From Marine Group I thaumarchaeote SCGC AAA799-O18 (GTDB taxonomy: Archaea > Thermoproteota > Nitrososphaeria > Nitrososphaerales > Nitrosopumilaceae): 45,222 bases of DNA. A program made the position numbers and the translations under genes. Positions 25,148 to 33,360 of this stretch are shown here, piece after piece. The notes beneath the pieces are model-generated. The model made no database searches, had not been told where the DNA came from, and was given only the letters and a program-made list of their open reading frames with translations. The stretch's first letter is position 1, and each line of letters opens with the position of its first letter. Location: positions 1 to 45,222 of the forward strand of contig JOTC01000005.1 of NCBI GenBank assembly GCA_000746705.1, written 5' to 3'.

Positions 25148-25568
25148 CGTACATCACTCCCAAACCATACATCATAGCTAATGCAGCTAGGCCAATTGTA
25201 ACATAAATGCAAAGTTTATTCTTCATGTTTAACGAGCTTGGTGTGTAAGGATAATCGGGCCTACGTGGTTTGCCAAGTCCAAACCCCGCTTGTGCAATCA
25301 TCAATCTAATTCCATTGCCTGTATGAAATACACACATACCAATAACTAGCGTCAAGAATATGTGACCCTCTGTGGTTTGTGTCAATTCTAACATAGAATT
25401 CCAGGCTGCTTTTCCATCAAGCAGACTACTTGTTTCATAAATATGACCAATGAAATAAAATAATAATCCAAGACCAGTAATTCTCATTAACCAATATGCC
25501 ACACGTTCTATTCCATACCTACCTGGGTTGGCCATTCCTTTGATGCCCTCCTTTCGATCTTTGTCCAT
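25140..25568 (-). CDS. sdhC: Succinate dehydrogenase cytochrome b subunit C
   Basis: The 142-residue protein has three transmembrane helices. The RYGIERVAYWLMRITGLGLLFYFIGHIYET stretch (written here for its R-I-T-G and G-H features) and CVFHTGNGIRLMIAQ match the SdhC pattern, with histidines for heme b. It forms the membrane anchor of complex II together with SdhD. The stop of sdhA at 25569 directly abuts the start of this gene. Confidence 0.87.
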   Translation of the reverse strand: MDKDRKEGIKGMANPGRYGIERVAYWLMRITGLGLLFYFIGHIYETSSLLDGKAAWNSMLELTQTTEGHIFLTLVIGMCVFHTGNGIRLMIAQAGFGLGKPRRPDYPYTPSSLNMKNKLCIYVTIGLAALAMMYGLGVMYDV

Positions 25569-27281
25569 CTAGTATTTTCTCTCCACAGGTTTGTAATTAG
25601 TTATTGTTACTGGATGTTTTTTCATGACAGGTTCATCAGGATCATAATATGCTAATGTATGATGCATGAATTCTTTGTCATCTCGTTTTGGGAAATCGGT
25701 TCTGGCGTGTGAGCCACGAGATTCTTTTCTATTGATCGCTCCAATCAGAACCACTTCAGCTACCCTAAACATAGAATCTAATTCCATTACATTTGAAAAG
25801 TTTGTGTTGTATTCTTTTGCTTGATCATCTACATGCTTCCAAGTCATTGCCTTTAATTCACGAACCTTTTTCAATCCTTCTAGTAAATCTGTTTGATTTC
25901 TATAAACATAGGCCTTATCGTTTAGTGTATCAGTAAGTTCTTGCTTTATTTCATATGGATTGGCTTGACCTCTTCCTCTAAAAATACCATCATAGATTCT
26001 TTTTTCTTCCATATTTACCAAATCAGTAGGGAATGATGTTGTAGCGGACACTTTTCCTATATAATTTACAGCCTCGTCTCCTGTTATTTTTCCCCAAACT
26101 ATACATTCTGAAGTGGAATTTGCTCCTAATCTATTTGAACCATGGATACTGACACATGCCGCTTCGCCAGCAGCCCAAACTCCCTGAAGTTCTGCAGCCC
26201 CATTTATGTCGGTGTGAATACCACCCATCATGTAATGGCATACAGGTCGGATATCTAGCATTTCTTGTGCCGGATCTACACCTGAAAATTTCAATGATAT
26301 TTCACGAATGCCACCAAGTTTTTCTTTTATTATTTCATCACCAATATGTCTAAGGTCTAGTTTCATACAATCTACTCCTGTTTCATTTTTGAATCCGCGA
26401 CCTTCATTAATTTCAGTCATTATTGATCTTGATACTATGTCTCTTGGAGCCAGCTCCATTAGCTTAGAGGCATATTTTTTCATAAATCTGTCACCATCCT
26501 TGTTGATAAGATAGGCACCTTCTCCTCTAGCCCCTTCCGTTATCAAGATTCCAGAAGGCATAATTCCTGTAGGATGAAATTGTACAAATTCCATATCCTT
26601 CAGAGCAAGACCTGCTCGGTATGCCATATCAAGACCATCAGGTGTAGATGAAAGTGCATATGTTGAAAAACTGTAAATTCGACCTGCACCACCAGTTGCG
26701 ATAATTAATGCCTTACCTTTAATGACATGAAAATCACCATTAGATAGTTCAATAGCTGTAATTCCAACAAACTTTCGTTGATTTTGTAGAATAGATGTTA
26801 CAAAGCATTCGTTAAGGAATTCAATGTTATCAAATTTTTGGCATGTATCATACAACGTTTGCATTTCAAAAAATCCAACTTTATCTGATGCATAAGATGC
26901 TCGAGGAAAGCTGTATCCTCCAAAGGCCCGTTGCCCAATTTTGCCATCTTCCCGTCTAGACCATGGCATACCCCAATGTTCAAGCTGATATACTTCATTT
27001 GGCATTTCGTTGCAAAGTCGTTCTGCTGCATCTTGGTCTGCCAGAAAGTCACTACCCTTAACTGTGTCATAAATATGTGATTCAATAGAATCACCGTCTT
27101 CTGGAAATAACACTGCTGCAGTTCCTCCTTCAGCAGAAACCGAGTGGGATCTCATAACTTGCACTTTGGATATCACTCCAATCTGAATCTTGGAATTTCT
27201 TCTTGCAGCTTGGATTGCTGCCCTCAAACCTGCAAGACCAGAACCAACAATTATCAGATCGTAGTCAATAACACTAGTCAT
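25569..27281 (-). CDS. sdhA: Succinate dehydrogenase flavoprotein subunit
   Basis: The 570-residue protein has the FAD-binding loop GSGLAG (13-18), the covalent-flavin region MRSHSVSAEGGTAA with His46, QFHPTGIMPSGILITEGARGEG in the active site and SRGSHARTDFPKRDD near the end. It oxidises succinate to fumarate in the tricarboxylic acid cycle. The length is normal. It is first in the operon, with a TATA-like element 24-32 nt upstream. Confidence 0.95.
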   Translation of the reverse strand: MTSVIDYDLIIVGSGLAGLRAAIQAARRNSKIQIGVISKVQVMRSHSVSAEGGTAAVLFPEDGDSIESHIYDTVKGSDFLADQDAAERLCNEMPNEVYQLEHWGMPWSRREDGKIGQRAFGGYSFPRASYASDKVGFFEMQTLYDTCQKFDNIEFLNECFVTSILQNQRKFVGITAIELSNGDFHVIKGKALIIATGGAGRIYSFSTYALSSTPDGLDMAYRAGLALKDMEFVQFHPTGIMPSGILITEGARGEGAYLINKDGDRFMKKYASKLMELAPRDIVSRSIMTEINEGRGFKNETGVDCMKLDLRHIGDEIIKEKLGGIREISLKFSGVDPAQEMLDIRPVCHYMMGGIHTDINGAAELQGVWAAGEAACVSIHGSNRLGANSTSECIVWGKITGDEAVNYIGKVSATTSFPTDLVNMEEKRIYDGIFRGRGQANPYEIKQELTDTLNDKAYVYRNQTDLLEGLKKVRELKAMTWKHVDDQAKEYNTNFSNVMELDSMFRVAEVVLIGAINRKESRGSHARTDFPKRDDKEFMHHTLAYYDPDEPVMKKHPVTITNYKPVERKY

Positions 27282-27304
27282 CTTGACATCACTCTAAAAT
27301 CGGG

Positions 27305-27313
27305 CTAAATATG
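27305..27313 (-). promoter_or_regulatory. TATA-like box of the sdh operon
   Basis: On the minus strand CATATTTAG lies 24-32 nt ahead of the sdhA ATG at 27281, fitting a leaderless archaeal promoter. Confidence 0.5.
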
Positions 27314-27345
27314 TGTGTAAATCCTAATAGATCGCCGCCAAAAGA

Positions 27346-27356
27346 TTAATATATAT
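27346..27356 (+). promoter_or_regulatory. TATA box of the padR gene
   Basis: TTAATATATAT is centred about 26 nt ahead of the ATG at 27377, so transcription should begin at or next to that ATG. Its right end touches the operator palindrome at 27354. Confidence 0.6.
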
Positions 27357-27378
27357 CACTAGTGATATCGCTAGTGAT
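27354..27378. promoter_or_regulatory. Tandem palindromic operator over the padR start
   Basis: TATCACTAGTGATA at 27354-27367 is a perfect 14-bp palindrome. The 12-bp core ATCACTAGTGAT (27355-27366) is followed immediately by a one-mismatch copy ATCGCTAGTGAT (27367-27378), which includes the first two bases of the start codon. The block fills the space between TATA box and ATG, where a dimeric winged-helix repressor would block transcription. Autorepression by the PadR protein is the inference. Confidence 0.7.
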
Positions 27379-27883
27379 GTTATCAGAGTGGATTCAGCGT
27401 GTTGGTAGTTCAGTTCCTAGAGGGTTTTCACGTTTTTACATACTTGACATGCTTAAAAAAAAGCAGTACACAGGAAAGGAATTAATCGATTTTGCTGTAA
27501 AGCAAAGTGATGGAAAATGGAAACCTTCTCCAGGCTTGATTTATCCGTTGCTAGGAAGGCTATTGGATGAAAAATTAATTCAAGAAACTACTGGCGGTAA
27601 ATACAAAATAACAAAAAGAGGTAGCGCAACTACAGATGATCTTGAAACAATTAATAATATTGTAAAAAACCAACTGGATGTTTTATTTAGAATTGGTAAT
27701 GTTGGTCGGTTTGTCGCGTTAGATATGATAGAACGTGTTTCTACTATAGGATCACTATTGAGTGAAAATATAGCCCAGATGTCAAAAGAGGAGGTCCAAA
27801 AATATAAGAAATTCTTGAAATCTGAGCTAGAAAAAATGGAAAAACCACCAAAAAAAGTAGGTAAGAAAATCAAGATAGACTAA
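27377..27883 (+). CDS. PadR-family transcriptional regulator
   Basis: The protein has 168 residues from the ATG at 27377. An N-terminal winged helix-turn-helix has the PadR outline: SRFYILDMLKKKQYTGKELIDF, SPGLIYPLLGRLLDEKLIQE with the P-G-x-I-Y-P-x-L-x-x-L signature, and a wing KYKITKRG. A longer helical C-terminal part serves for dimerisation and ends in a Lys-rich tail. PadR proteins repress genes in response to small molecules. The operator over its own start points to self-control. It diverges from sdhA, which could also be under its influence. The frame is open to GTG 27362, but that codon lies inside the operator. Confidence 0.82.
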   Translation: MLSEWIQRVGSSVPRGFSRFYILDMLKKKQYTGKELIDFAVKQSDGKWKPSPGLIYPLLGRLLDEKLIQETTGGKYKITKRGSATTDDLETINNIVKNQLDVLFRIGNVGRFVALDMIERVSTIGSLLSENIAQMSKEEVQKYKKFLKSELEKMEKPPKKVGKKIKID

Positions 27884-27914
27884 ATCATAAATAATTTAAA
27901 AAAAATAATGATCT

Positions 27915-28772
27915 ATGAAAAGTATAAGAAAACTCCTAAACCATAAATCAAAACCACTAGTTATACCTGGAGTTTATGATGCAGTTGGTGCCAAAATAGT
28001 AGAAAAAGTTGGTTTTGAGGCAATGTTCCAGACTGGATACGGGACATCTGCTACTCTTTTAGGTATGCCTGATTATGGATTTATTGGTTCGACTGAAACA
28101 ATGGATAACGCACGGAGAATTTGTCATGCTGTATCTGTACCAGTTATAGTGGATGCAGATACTGGTTATGGTAATGCACTAAGTGTTAACAAATTAGTTT
28201 GTGAGTTAGAAGCAGCCGGGGCATCAGGAATATTTTTGGAGGATCAGAAATGGCCAAAAAGATGTGGACATATGAAAGGAAAAGAAGTGATATCTAAAGA
28301 TGAATATGCAGAAAAATTACAGGCAGCATTGGATGCAAGAACCAGTAGGGATTTCATAATTGTAGCTAGAACTGATGCGAGAGCAACCGAAGGGCTGGAT
28401 AAAGCTATTGAACGAGGATTATTCTACAAAAAAATTGGTGCTGATGTGATCTTTGTTGAAGCGCCGAAAACAATTCAGGAAATGCAAAAAATTGGTGCTT
28501 CTATTAATGCTCCACTTGTGGCAAATATGATTGAAGGTGGTGCAACTCCAATTATCTCTCAATCCAAATTACACAGTATGGGATTTAAGATAATTCTATA
28601 CCCACTATCAGTTCTATTTTCAAATACATTTGCAACACTTCGAACATTAAGAGAGCTGAAAAGATCTGGTGCTACTAGAGAATCAGAAAATAGAATGGTA
28701 AGCTTTGATCAGTTCAATGAAATTGTTGAATTATCAAAGTATACAAAATTAGAAAAACGTTACAAGAGATAA
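27915..28772 (+). CDS. Isocitrate lyase/PEP mutase-family enzyme (methylisocitrate lyase-like)
   Basis: The 285-residue TIM-barrel protein has VDADTGYGN (Asp80 and Asp82, magnesium site), LEDQ (Glu110, Asp111) and the catalytic loop PKRCGH (Lys115-His119) with the nucleophilic Cys117, as in 2-methylisocitrate lyases. The loop sequence is closer to methylisocitrate lyase and oxaloacetate-type lyases than to phosphonomutases, which lack the KRCGH form. The substrate is not proven. It lies 31 bp after padR on the same strand, so it could be under the same control. Confidence 0.8.
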   Translation: MKSIRKLLNHKSKPLVIPGVYDAVGAKIVEKVGFEAMFQTGYGTSATLLGMPDYGFIGSTETMDNARRICHAVSVPVIVDADTGYGNALSVNKLVCELEAAGASGIFLEDQKWPKRCGHMKGKEVISKDEYAEKLQAALDARTSRDFIIVARTDARATEGLDKAIERGLFYKKIGADVIFVEAPKTIQEMQKIGASINAPLVANMIEGGATPIISQSKLHSMGFKIILYPLSVLFSNTFATLRTLRELKRSGATRESENRMVSFDQFNEIVELSKYTKLEKRYKR

Positions 28773-28800
28773 AAAGAAAAGAAACATGTAAAGGGTACTG

Positions 28801-29034
28801 TTAGTTCTTCTTTACTTCGATTTCTATAGTGGAAACATTTCTAGGTCTTCCGTCTTTTGACTCTAGGGTCTCAGAGCCAATCTGGATTTTTCCAACACTG
28901 TATCCTGCATTTTCTGTTTTACGAGATATGATTTGTGCTACGTCAACAGCACGACCAATACTCATTCCACGTGCCTTGATACTCACAGATGGAAGGTTTG
29001 CCAATTGTATTATTGTAGTTGTAACATAGGCCAT
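28801..29034 (-). CDS. albA: Alba chromatin protein; reading frame broken in its N-terminal repeat tail
   Basis: The 77 residues in this open frame hold most of the Alba fold, with VSIKARGMSIGRAVDVAQIISRK as the nucleic acid-binding signature. Sequence just upstream in the same frame encodes DTVYIGKKPL, the first strand and Lys pair of Alba. The ATG at 29034 is therefore internal to the fold. The natural start is very probably the ATG at 29246, behind a good TATA box, giving MTTDITETTETS and then a repeated Thr/Glu/Gln-rich tail. A 10-bp shortening of one repeat unit (29191-29204) throws that start out of frame. Alba binds DNA and RNA and compacts the archaeal chromosome. As read, an intact protein cannot be made without reframing. 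Confidence 0.85.
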   Translation of the reverse strand: MAYVTTTIIQLANLPSVSIKARGMSIGRAVDVAQIISRKTENAGYSVGKIQIGSETLESKDGRPRNVSTIEIEVKKN

Positions 29035-29070
29035 CAGTGGTTTTTTACCAATGTAGACTGTGTCTCTTGC

Positions 29071-29221
29071 TGTATTGGATGTTTCAGTTTGTGCTGTATT
29101 AGATGTTTCAGTTTGTGCTGTATTGGATGTTTCAGTTTGTGCTGTATTGGATGTTTCAGTTTGTGCTGTATTGGATGTTTCAGTTTGTGCTGTATTGGAT
29201 GTGCTGTATTGGATGTTTCAG
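29071..29221. repeat. 24-bp tandem repeat in the Alba N-terminal tail
   Basis: Five full 24-bp units start at 29071, 29095, 29119, 29143 and 29167 (the second has one base change). A shortened 14-bp unit follows at 29191-29204, and a last partial unit starts at 29205. On the minus strand each full unit encodes eight residues, NTAQTETS. Loss of whole units would keep frame; the 10-bp loss in unit six does not. The lost segment is flanked by a 3-bp TGT microhomology. Confidence 0.95.
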
Positions 29222-29264
29222 TAGTTTCTGTAATGTCTGTTGTCATAAATCACATTAAAATTAC

Positions 29265-29277
29265 TATAATTTAAACC
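29265..29277 (-). promoter_or_regulatory. TATA box of the Alba gene
   Basis: On the minus strand GGTTTAAATTATA is centred about 25 nt ahead of the ATG at 29246. It supports that ATG as the native start of Alba and hence the frameshift interpretation. Confidence 0.65.
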
Positions 29278-29346
29278 TAAGAAAGAATTTTAACAAAAAT
29301 CCTTTTCTTTGAAAATCTTACATATTCAGTTTCATCTATAATATTC

Positions 29347-29898
29347 ATGAATAAACTAGTAAAAATATTTCAAATATTAGATTCTGGTTCTAGGGAAGAT
29401 AAAATTAAGGTTTTAGAATCATTAAACCAATCAAATAAACCAGAAGTCATTAGAAAAATAATTTCAATGTTAAATGATTCGGAAATTCGAGTAAGAGGAG
29501 AAGCGTTTAGTTCGCTTTTCCTTAACAAAAATGACATTTCTGAATTCCTAATACAAGGTCTGAACTCTAAAAGCAGTAACGAAAAAGGATTTTCAGCTCT
29601 TGTTTTAGCAAACAGAGGTGACTCTAATGCAATACCTGCTTTAGAGTTGTTGACAAAAGAGTCCAGTGATTTAGTTAGATCCTGTGCTTTAGGCGCATTA
29701 GGACATCTTTGTTCAAACCAATCATCTGCGATAATCAGAAATTGTTTTACGGATGAAATGTTAGAGGTTAGAAAAAGTGCACTTGATGCATTTTTCAAGA
29801 TTGGTGGAAAAATTTTTTCTAGCGAGGCTAAGCAATTGACTAAAGATGCCGATGATGAATTAGTATCACTAGTTAAAAAAATTTCAAAATACAAGTAA
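29347..29898 (+). CDS. HEAT-repeat protein
   Basis: The 183-residue, all-helical protein is built from about five HEAT-like repeats (for example PEVIRKIISMLNDSEIRVRGEAFSSL, described here by its L-x-D-x-x-x-x-V-R pattern, and NAIPALELLTKESSDLVRSCALGALG). Such proteins act as scaffolds or as lyase-like partners for cofactors. No catalytic residues are visible. It stands alone, divergent from Alba and convergent with the methyltransferase. Confidence 0.75.
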   Translation: MNKLVKIFQILDSGSREDKIKVLESLNQSNKPEVIRKIISMLNDSEIRVRGEAFSSLFLNKNDISEFLIQGLNSKSSNEKGFSALVLANRGDSNAIPALELLTKESSDLVRSCALGALGHLCSNQSSAIIRNCFTDEMLEVRKSALDAFFKIGGKIFSSEAKQLTKDADDELVSLVKKISKYK

Positions 29899-29943
29899 TA
29901 AACTGGTAGTAGCATTAATCGTCAAAGAAAAGACCATTGAAAG

Positions 29944-30633
29944 TTATCTCTTTTGGCATACTACTAAAAACCAATGATAGTTATATCCAAAACAATCATC
30001 GTCTATAGAACCAAAAATAAAATTTTTAAATTTTGTTGAAAATACTTTCATTATCTCCTCTTTGTTTTTGAAACTCCGTAATACTTCTCCATTTCTAAGT
30101 TTCCAGGGATCATTTTTTATGATATAGTATCCATTTTTCAATTTTTTACATTCTTTAAAATAAGGAAAAGTTTCTTTAGGAATAGACATTACAAGATAAC
30201 CATTTTTTTTTAACACTCTTGCGTATTCATTTACATGTAAATTAAAATCAAGATTATTACCCATATAATAACAAGAATTCCACGAAAGCAAATAATCAAA
30301 ATAGTCAGAATCAAAGGGAAGATGTGAATTATTTCCAACTTTTATGATTGATTTAATTCCTAATTGTTTCAAATTTTCTTTTGTGTGCTTAACAATTTCT
30401 TTAGTTATATCAGTTCCATAAACATCAAATCCACATTCATCAAGCAAAACAATGTTTCTACCATCACCACAACTTATATCGCATATTTTTTTTCTAGAAA
30501 ATGACTTTTTAGATAACTGTAATTTCGGGTAATTTCCTTTAAAAATCCTAATAACATATTCAGCAGGATATGCAAGAGATTTCTGTTTAAGTAACGCTTT
30601 ATTCCACTCCTTTTGAGCATTATATTTTTTCAT
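29944..30633 (-). CDS. Class I SAM-dependent methyltransferase
   Basis: The 229-residue protein has motif I DISCGDGRN (about 52-60), DVYGTDITKEIV as the acidic end of the second strand, and YFDYLLSWNSCYYMG with a post-motif region like small-molecule methyltransferases. It is therefore a soluble O-, N- or C-methyltransferase of unknown target. It is the leftmost gene of the AT-rich carrier-protein cluster that ends at tRNA-Ala, so its substrate may be the cluster product. Confidence 0.8.
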   Translation of the reverse strand: MKKYNAQKEWNKALLKQKSLAYPAEYVIRIFKGNYPKLQLSKKSFSRKKICDISCGDGRNIVLLDECGFDVYGTDITKEIVKHTKENLKQLGIKSIIKVGNNSHLPFDSDYFDYLLSWNSCYYMGNNLDFNLHVNEYARVLKKNGYLVMSIPKETFPYFKECKKLKNGYYIIKNDPWKLRNGEVLRSFKNKEEIMKVFSTKFKNFIFGSIDDDCFGYNYHWFLVVCQKR

Positions 30634-30681
30634 TTACCTGATTGATAATATGATAAATAATAGTTTTTAGAAACATAAAAA

Positions 30682-31419
30682 ATGATAATAAAGATCGATC
30701 ATATCACAATCTGCTCTACTGATTTTGAATCAGATTTAAATTATTTTTTAAATTTGGGGTTTAAACCAAGTATATTAAATCGAAAATTAAAGAATCTGAA
30801 AATAAAAAATGTATTGATGAAAAGCTTTTGTAAATATCAAAAATTTGCACTACTCGAATCAAATAACAATTTGGATGTGGAGATACTGGGTTATGATAAT
30901 GTGAATAGTGGTACACCGTATATTGAGCCTGAATTTATAAATTCTGAAAAATGTTTAAACAATTTTTCTGAATTTAAAAATCATTTCCAAAAGAATCAAA
31001 TTCCAATAAAATTTTCAAACGACAAAAAGTTCACTGGTTTTAGATTCGGGAAAATCAAAATTTACACTAGATCAGTTAATGACAGTCAAATTTTTTGGGA
31101 AAAATTAGGTTTTAAAACTATTTCACAAAAAAATAATAAACATGCAAAGATGATGTTTAATGCTTTAACTAATAATCAAAGTTTAGAATTAAACTTAGAA
31201 TACGCTGAAATAAAAAACACCCATTATTTAGATGATAGAGGATTCAACTGTATTGCTTTTATTACTAATTCATCTGTTAACGAAAAGGAATTTTTTGATA
31301 AACAGAATTATCAGACTACCAATATTGAAAGTTTTGAAGTTAATAAAAAGAAAATGGACATATTTTTTTGCAAGAGCCCACAAGGCGAAATTATTGAACT
31401 AATATCATTAAGAAAATAG
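30682..31419 (+). CDS. Tandem VOC (glyoxalase/dioxygenase-fold) protein
   Basis: The 245-residue protein has two copies of the VOC module. The first starts IKIDHITICSTDFESDLNYFLNLGF and the second near residue 130 with KIYTRSVNDSQIFWEKLGFKTI. It ends in FFCKSPQGEIIELIS, where the Glu is the usual last metal ligand. His7 and the terminal Glu could bind a metal, so an isomerase, epimerase, lyase or resistance-type role is possible. It diverges from the methyltransferase by a 48-bp gap that would hold both promoters. Confidence 0.65.
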   Translation: MIIKIDHITICSTDFESDLNYFLNLGFKPSILNRKLKNLKIKNVLMKSFCKYQKFALLESNNNLDVEILGYDNVNSGTPYIEPEFINSEKCLNNFSEFKNHFQKNQIPIKFSNDKKFTGFRFGKIKIYTRSVNDSQIFWEKLGFKTISQKNNKHAKMMFNALTNNQSLELNLEYAEIKNTHYLDDRGFNCIAFITNSSVNEKEFFDKQNYQTTNIESFEVNKKKMDIFFCKSPQGEIIELISLRK

Positions 31420-31423
31420 TTAT

Positions 31424-32203
31424 TTATGCTTCATCTTTTTTAATTAAAAAATTAGGATTGGTAACTATTTCATTTTTTATTAAATCAAAAGTATTTTTAG
31501 CGGAAACACAAACAATTTGTCCTTTCCCTAAATTAGATATTTTTACTTTTTTTAATTCAATTGCTTTTTTATGAAATTTTTCAAAGTCTGGACCATTTTC
31601 TGGCTTTTCTTTATCGTAAACATAATGTACAAAAACTTTTTCTACATATTTATTATCGAGTTTAAGAAATCCTCTAAATTCCTTATCATATCTGTATGAA
31701 ACATCAAGTATTTTTTCTACATAATGAAAAAATGTTGATCCTGAATCAAAATTAAAATTACAGAATTTTCCATTTTTTTTAAGGTATCTTTCCCAAAATG
31801 AATCTTTTCCAAATGAATGTGATTGACAGTCTTGTGTAAAATATTCTGCACTTTCACCAATTGCGGAAATTGAAAAATTAGGATCATTTGATCTTTTTGA
31901 TTGAGCATCATTTCGGATATACTCTGAAAACATTCCACACACACTTGGTGTTGATGAAACATTAAACCTAGTACCGTTACAAAATGAATAAGAAAAAGCT
32001 GGTACTACTAAAGTACCTGCATTTCCAATTATTTTAAAAATTGCATCCCTAAATGCAGCACAATAATCCTCTGATGTTTCAGTATTTTTTAATTTTCCAA
32101 AAAACCCTAAATTACTATACGTGAAAATACTATCACCCTTCTTTAACCCAACTTGTTTTAGTGAGTCAAGAATATTTTGTATAGTGTAATCGTATTTGTT
32201 CAT
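31424..32203 (-). CDS. AAC(3)-family N-acyltransferase
   Basis: The 259-residue protein belongs to the aminoglycoside 3-N-acetyltransferase family. It has LKKGDSIFTYSNLGFFG, GNAGTLVVPAFSYSFCNG and SNDPNFSISAIGESAEYF, the conserved blocks of that fold, with a His later in SGSTFFHYVE. The family acylates amino groups on sugars. In sugar clusters it acts on amino sugars rather than drugs. Its start overlaps the end of the acyl carrier protein gene by 4 bp, so the two are translated together, suggesting that the acyl donor is carried on the ACP instead of CoA. Confidence 0.85.
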   Translation of the reverse strand: MNKYDYTIQNILDSLKQVGLKKGDSIFTYSNLGFFGKLKNTETSEDYCAAFRDAIFKIIGNAGTLVVPAFSYSFCNGTRFNVSSTPSVCGMFSEYIRNDAQSKRSNDPNFSISAIGESAEYFTQDCQSHSFGKDSFWERYLKKNGKFCNFNFDSGSTFFHYVEKILDVSYRYDKEFRGFLKLDNKYVEKVFVHYVYDKEKPENGPDFEKFHKKAIELKKVKISNLGKGQIVCVSAKNTFDLIKNEIVTNPNFLIKKDEA

Positions 32204-32442
32204 TTTTTCCCTGTAATAATTTCTCTTAACCCATTAACAGTAGCAAATTTTCTATTTTGAAATTCATCATTAGAAAACAAGATATCAAATTCCTGTTCAA
32301 CATCATTAATTAACTCAATAAATTTTAACGAGTCTAACCACCCATTATCAAAATAATTTTCACCTAATTTTTTTGAGATTTCGTATTTTTTTGCAGGTGT
32401 GTTTTTTTCGAACCAATCAAAAAGCCAATTTTCTACATCCAA
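32200..32442 (-). CDS. Acyl/peptidyl carrier protein
   Basis: The 80-residue protein is a carrier protein. FDNGWLDSLKFIELINDVEQEFDI contains D-S-L with Ser38 as the attachment site of 4'-phosphopantetheine, preceded by the turn and followed by helix II as in ACPs. It needs a phosphopantetheinyl transferase, not seen in the window. Stand-alone carrier proteins are rare in archaea because they lack bacterial fatty acid synthase. Coupled with the AAC(3)-like gene and close to an AMP-forming ligase, it is the hub of the cluster. Confidence 0.88.
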   Translation of the reverse strand: MDVENWLFDWFEKNTPAKKYEISKKLGENYFDNGWLDSLKFIELINDVEQEFDILFSNDEFQNRKFATVNGLREIITGKK

Positions 32443-32536
32443 TTAAATAACTGAAAACAACTAATATCTATTTTTTACGAGGTTTGCTTAACAAGTCATG
32501 TTTCAAATTATATAGTCGACGCTAAAATTCTGATAA

Positions 32537-33334
32537 ATGAATGAATTAAGAACTTTATTGATTAATGCTGTTCAACAGGAGATAAATGATGAAAATGTAG
32601 CCATATTTTTTAGTGGTGGAACAGACTCTCTAACTTGTTTATTTTGCTGTTTAGAATTAAATATCAAACCAAAATTATATACTTTTCATCTGGAAGATTA
32701 TATTTCTGAAGATGTAAAAATATCAAAAAAAGTTGCAAGATATTTTGGATTAGATGTTCAGATTGTTCCGATAAAAAAGAACAAAAATAGACTAGTTAGT
32801 GATATCAAAGATTTGATTAAGAATTATGATATTCATAACAAACTAAAGTTACAAATTTTATACCCGTTTCCATATATTTTAGAAAATATTAATGAAAAAT
32901 TTATACTTACAGGGTTAACTGCAGATACACTATATGGAACGAACTATCACACAAACATGACATCATCGACGGAATTTAACAAATTAAGAAAACAGGCAAT
33001 TCTCATGGATGAAGTAGATGGTTATAATGCTTTAAAAAAAATGGTTAACAATGCAGAAAAAAAATTGGTAGCACCGTATAGGAATCAACAAGTAATTGAC
33101 TATTTTTTAAAATTTTCTTGGAATGAATTAAACAAACCATTCCAAAAACAGAAATCTATAAACGCATTTAATAATTATTTTGAACAACTATCGGTATACA
33201 GAGAAAGTAGCAGTTTGTCTATAAATTCTAAAATTGTTGATTGGCATCAAACATTACTTTCATCTGAGCTGAACAAAAATAATAGGAATAATATAGATGG
33301 TATAATAGAAGACGTACATCTTAATAGAATTTAA
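32537..33334 (+). CDS. Asparagine synthase-like ATP-pyrophosphatase (no glutaminase domain)
   Basis: The 265-residue protein carries the pyrophosphatase loop FFSGGTDSLTC (Ser26-Ser31) and AEKKLVAPYRNQQVIDYF, which match the synthetase half of asparagine synthetase B and its relatives. The N-terminal glutaminase domain (about 200 residues) is absent, so ammonia or another amine nucleophile is used, as in beta-lactam synthetase-like and lasso-type relatives. It probably adenylates a carboxylate and forms an amide. It is followed 26 bp later by the AMP-ligase gene in the same direction. Confidence 0.75.
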   Translation: MNELRTLLINAVQQEINDENVAIFFSGGTDSLTCLFCCLELNIKPKLYTFHLEDYISEDVKISKKVARYFGLDVQIVPIKKNKNRLVSDIKDLIKNYDIHNKLKLQILYPFPYILENINEKFILTGLTADTLYGTNYHTNMTSSTEFNKLRKQAILMDEVDGYNALKKMVNNAEKKLVAPYRNQQVIDYFLKFSWNELNKPFQKQKSINAFNNYFEQLSVYRESSSLSINSKIVDWHQTLLSSELNKNNRNNIDGIIEDVHLNRI

Positions 33335-33360
33335 AATATACGAGTTAACGTATTTTAGAA

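Noticed and set aside
29071..29221. CRISPR array
   Set aside because: The 24-bp units are directly adjacent without spacers and are coding repeats.
29034..29246. Minus-strand ORF with HPIQHKLK repeats
   Set aside because: It is the Alba start codon read on in the wrong frame after the 10-bp contraction, not an independent protein.
28933..29274. Plus-strand Cys-rich repeat ORF (CIGCFSLC pattern)
   Set aside because: It is the antisense reading of the 24-bp repeats in the Alba tail; the residues are dictated by the repeat and no promoter precedes it on that strand.
31424..32203. Antibiotic resistance gene (aminoglycoside acetyltransferase)
   Set aside because: The fold is AAC(3)-like, but coupling to an ACP and a biosynthetic cluster points to acylation of an amino sugar, not drug resistance.
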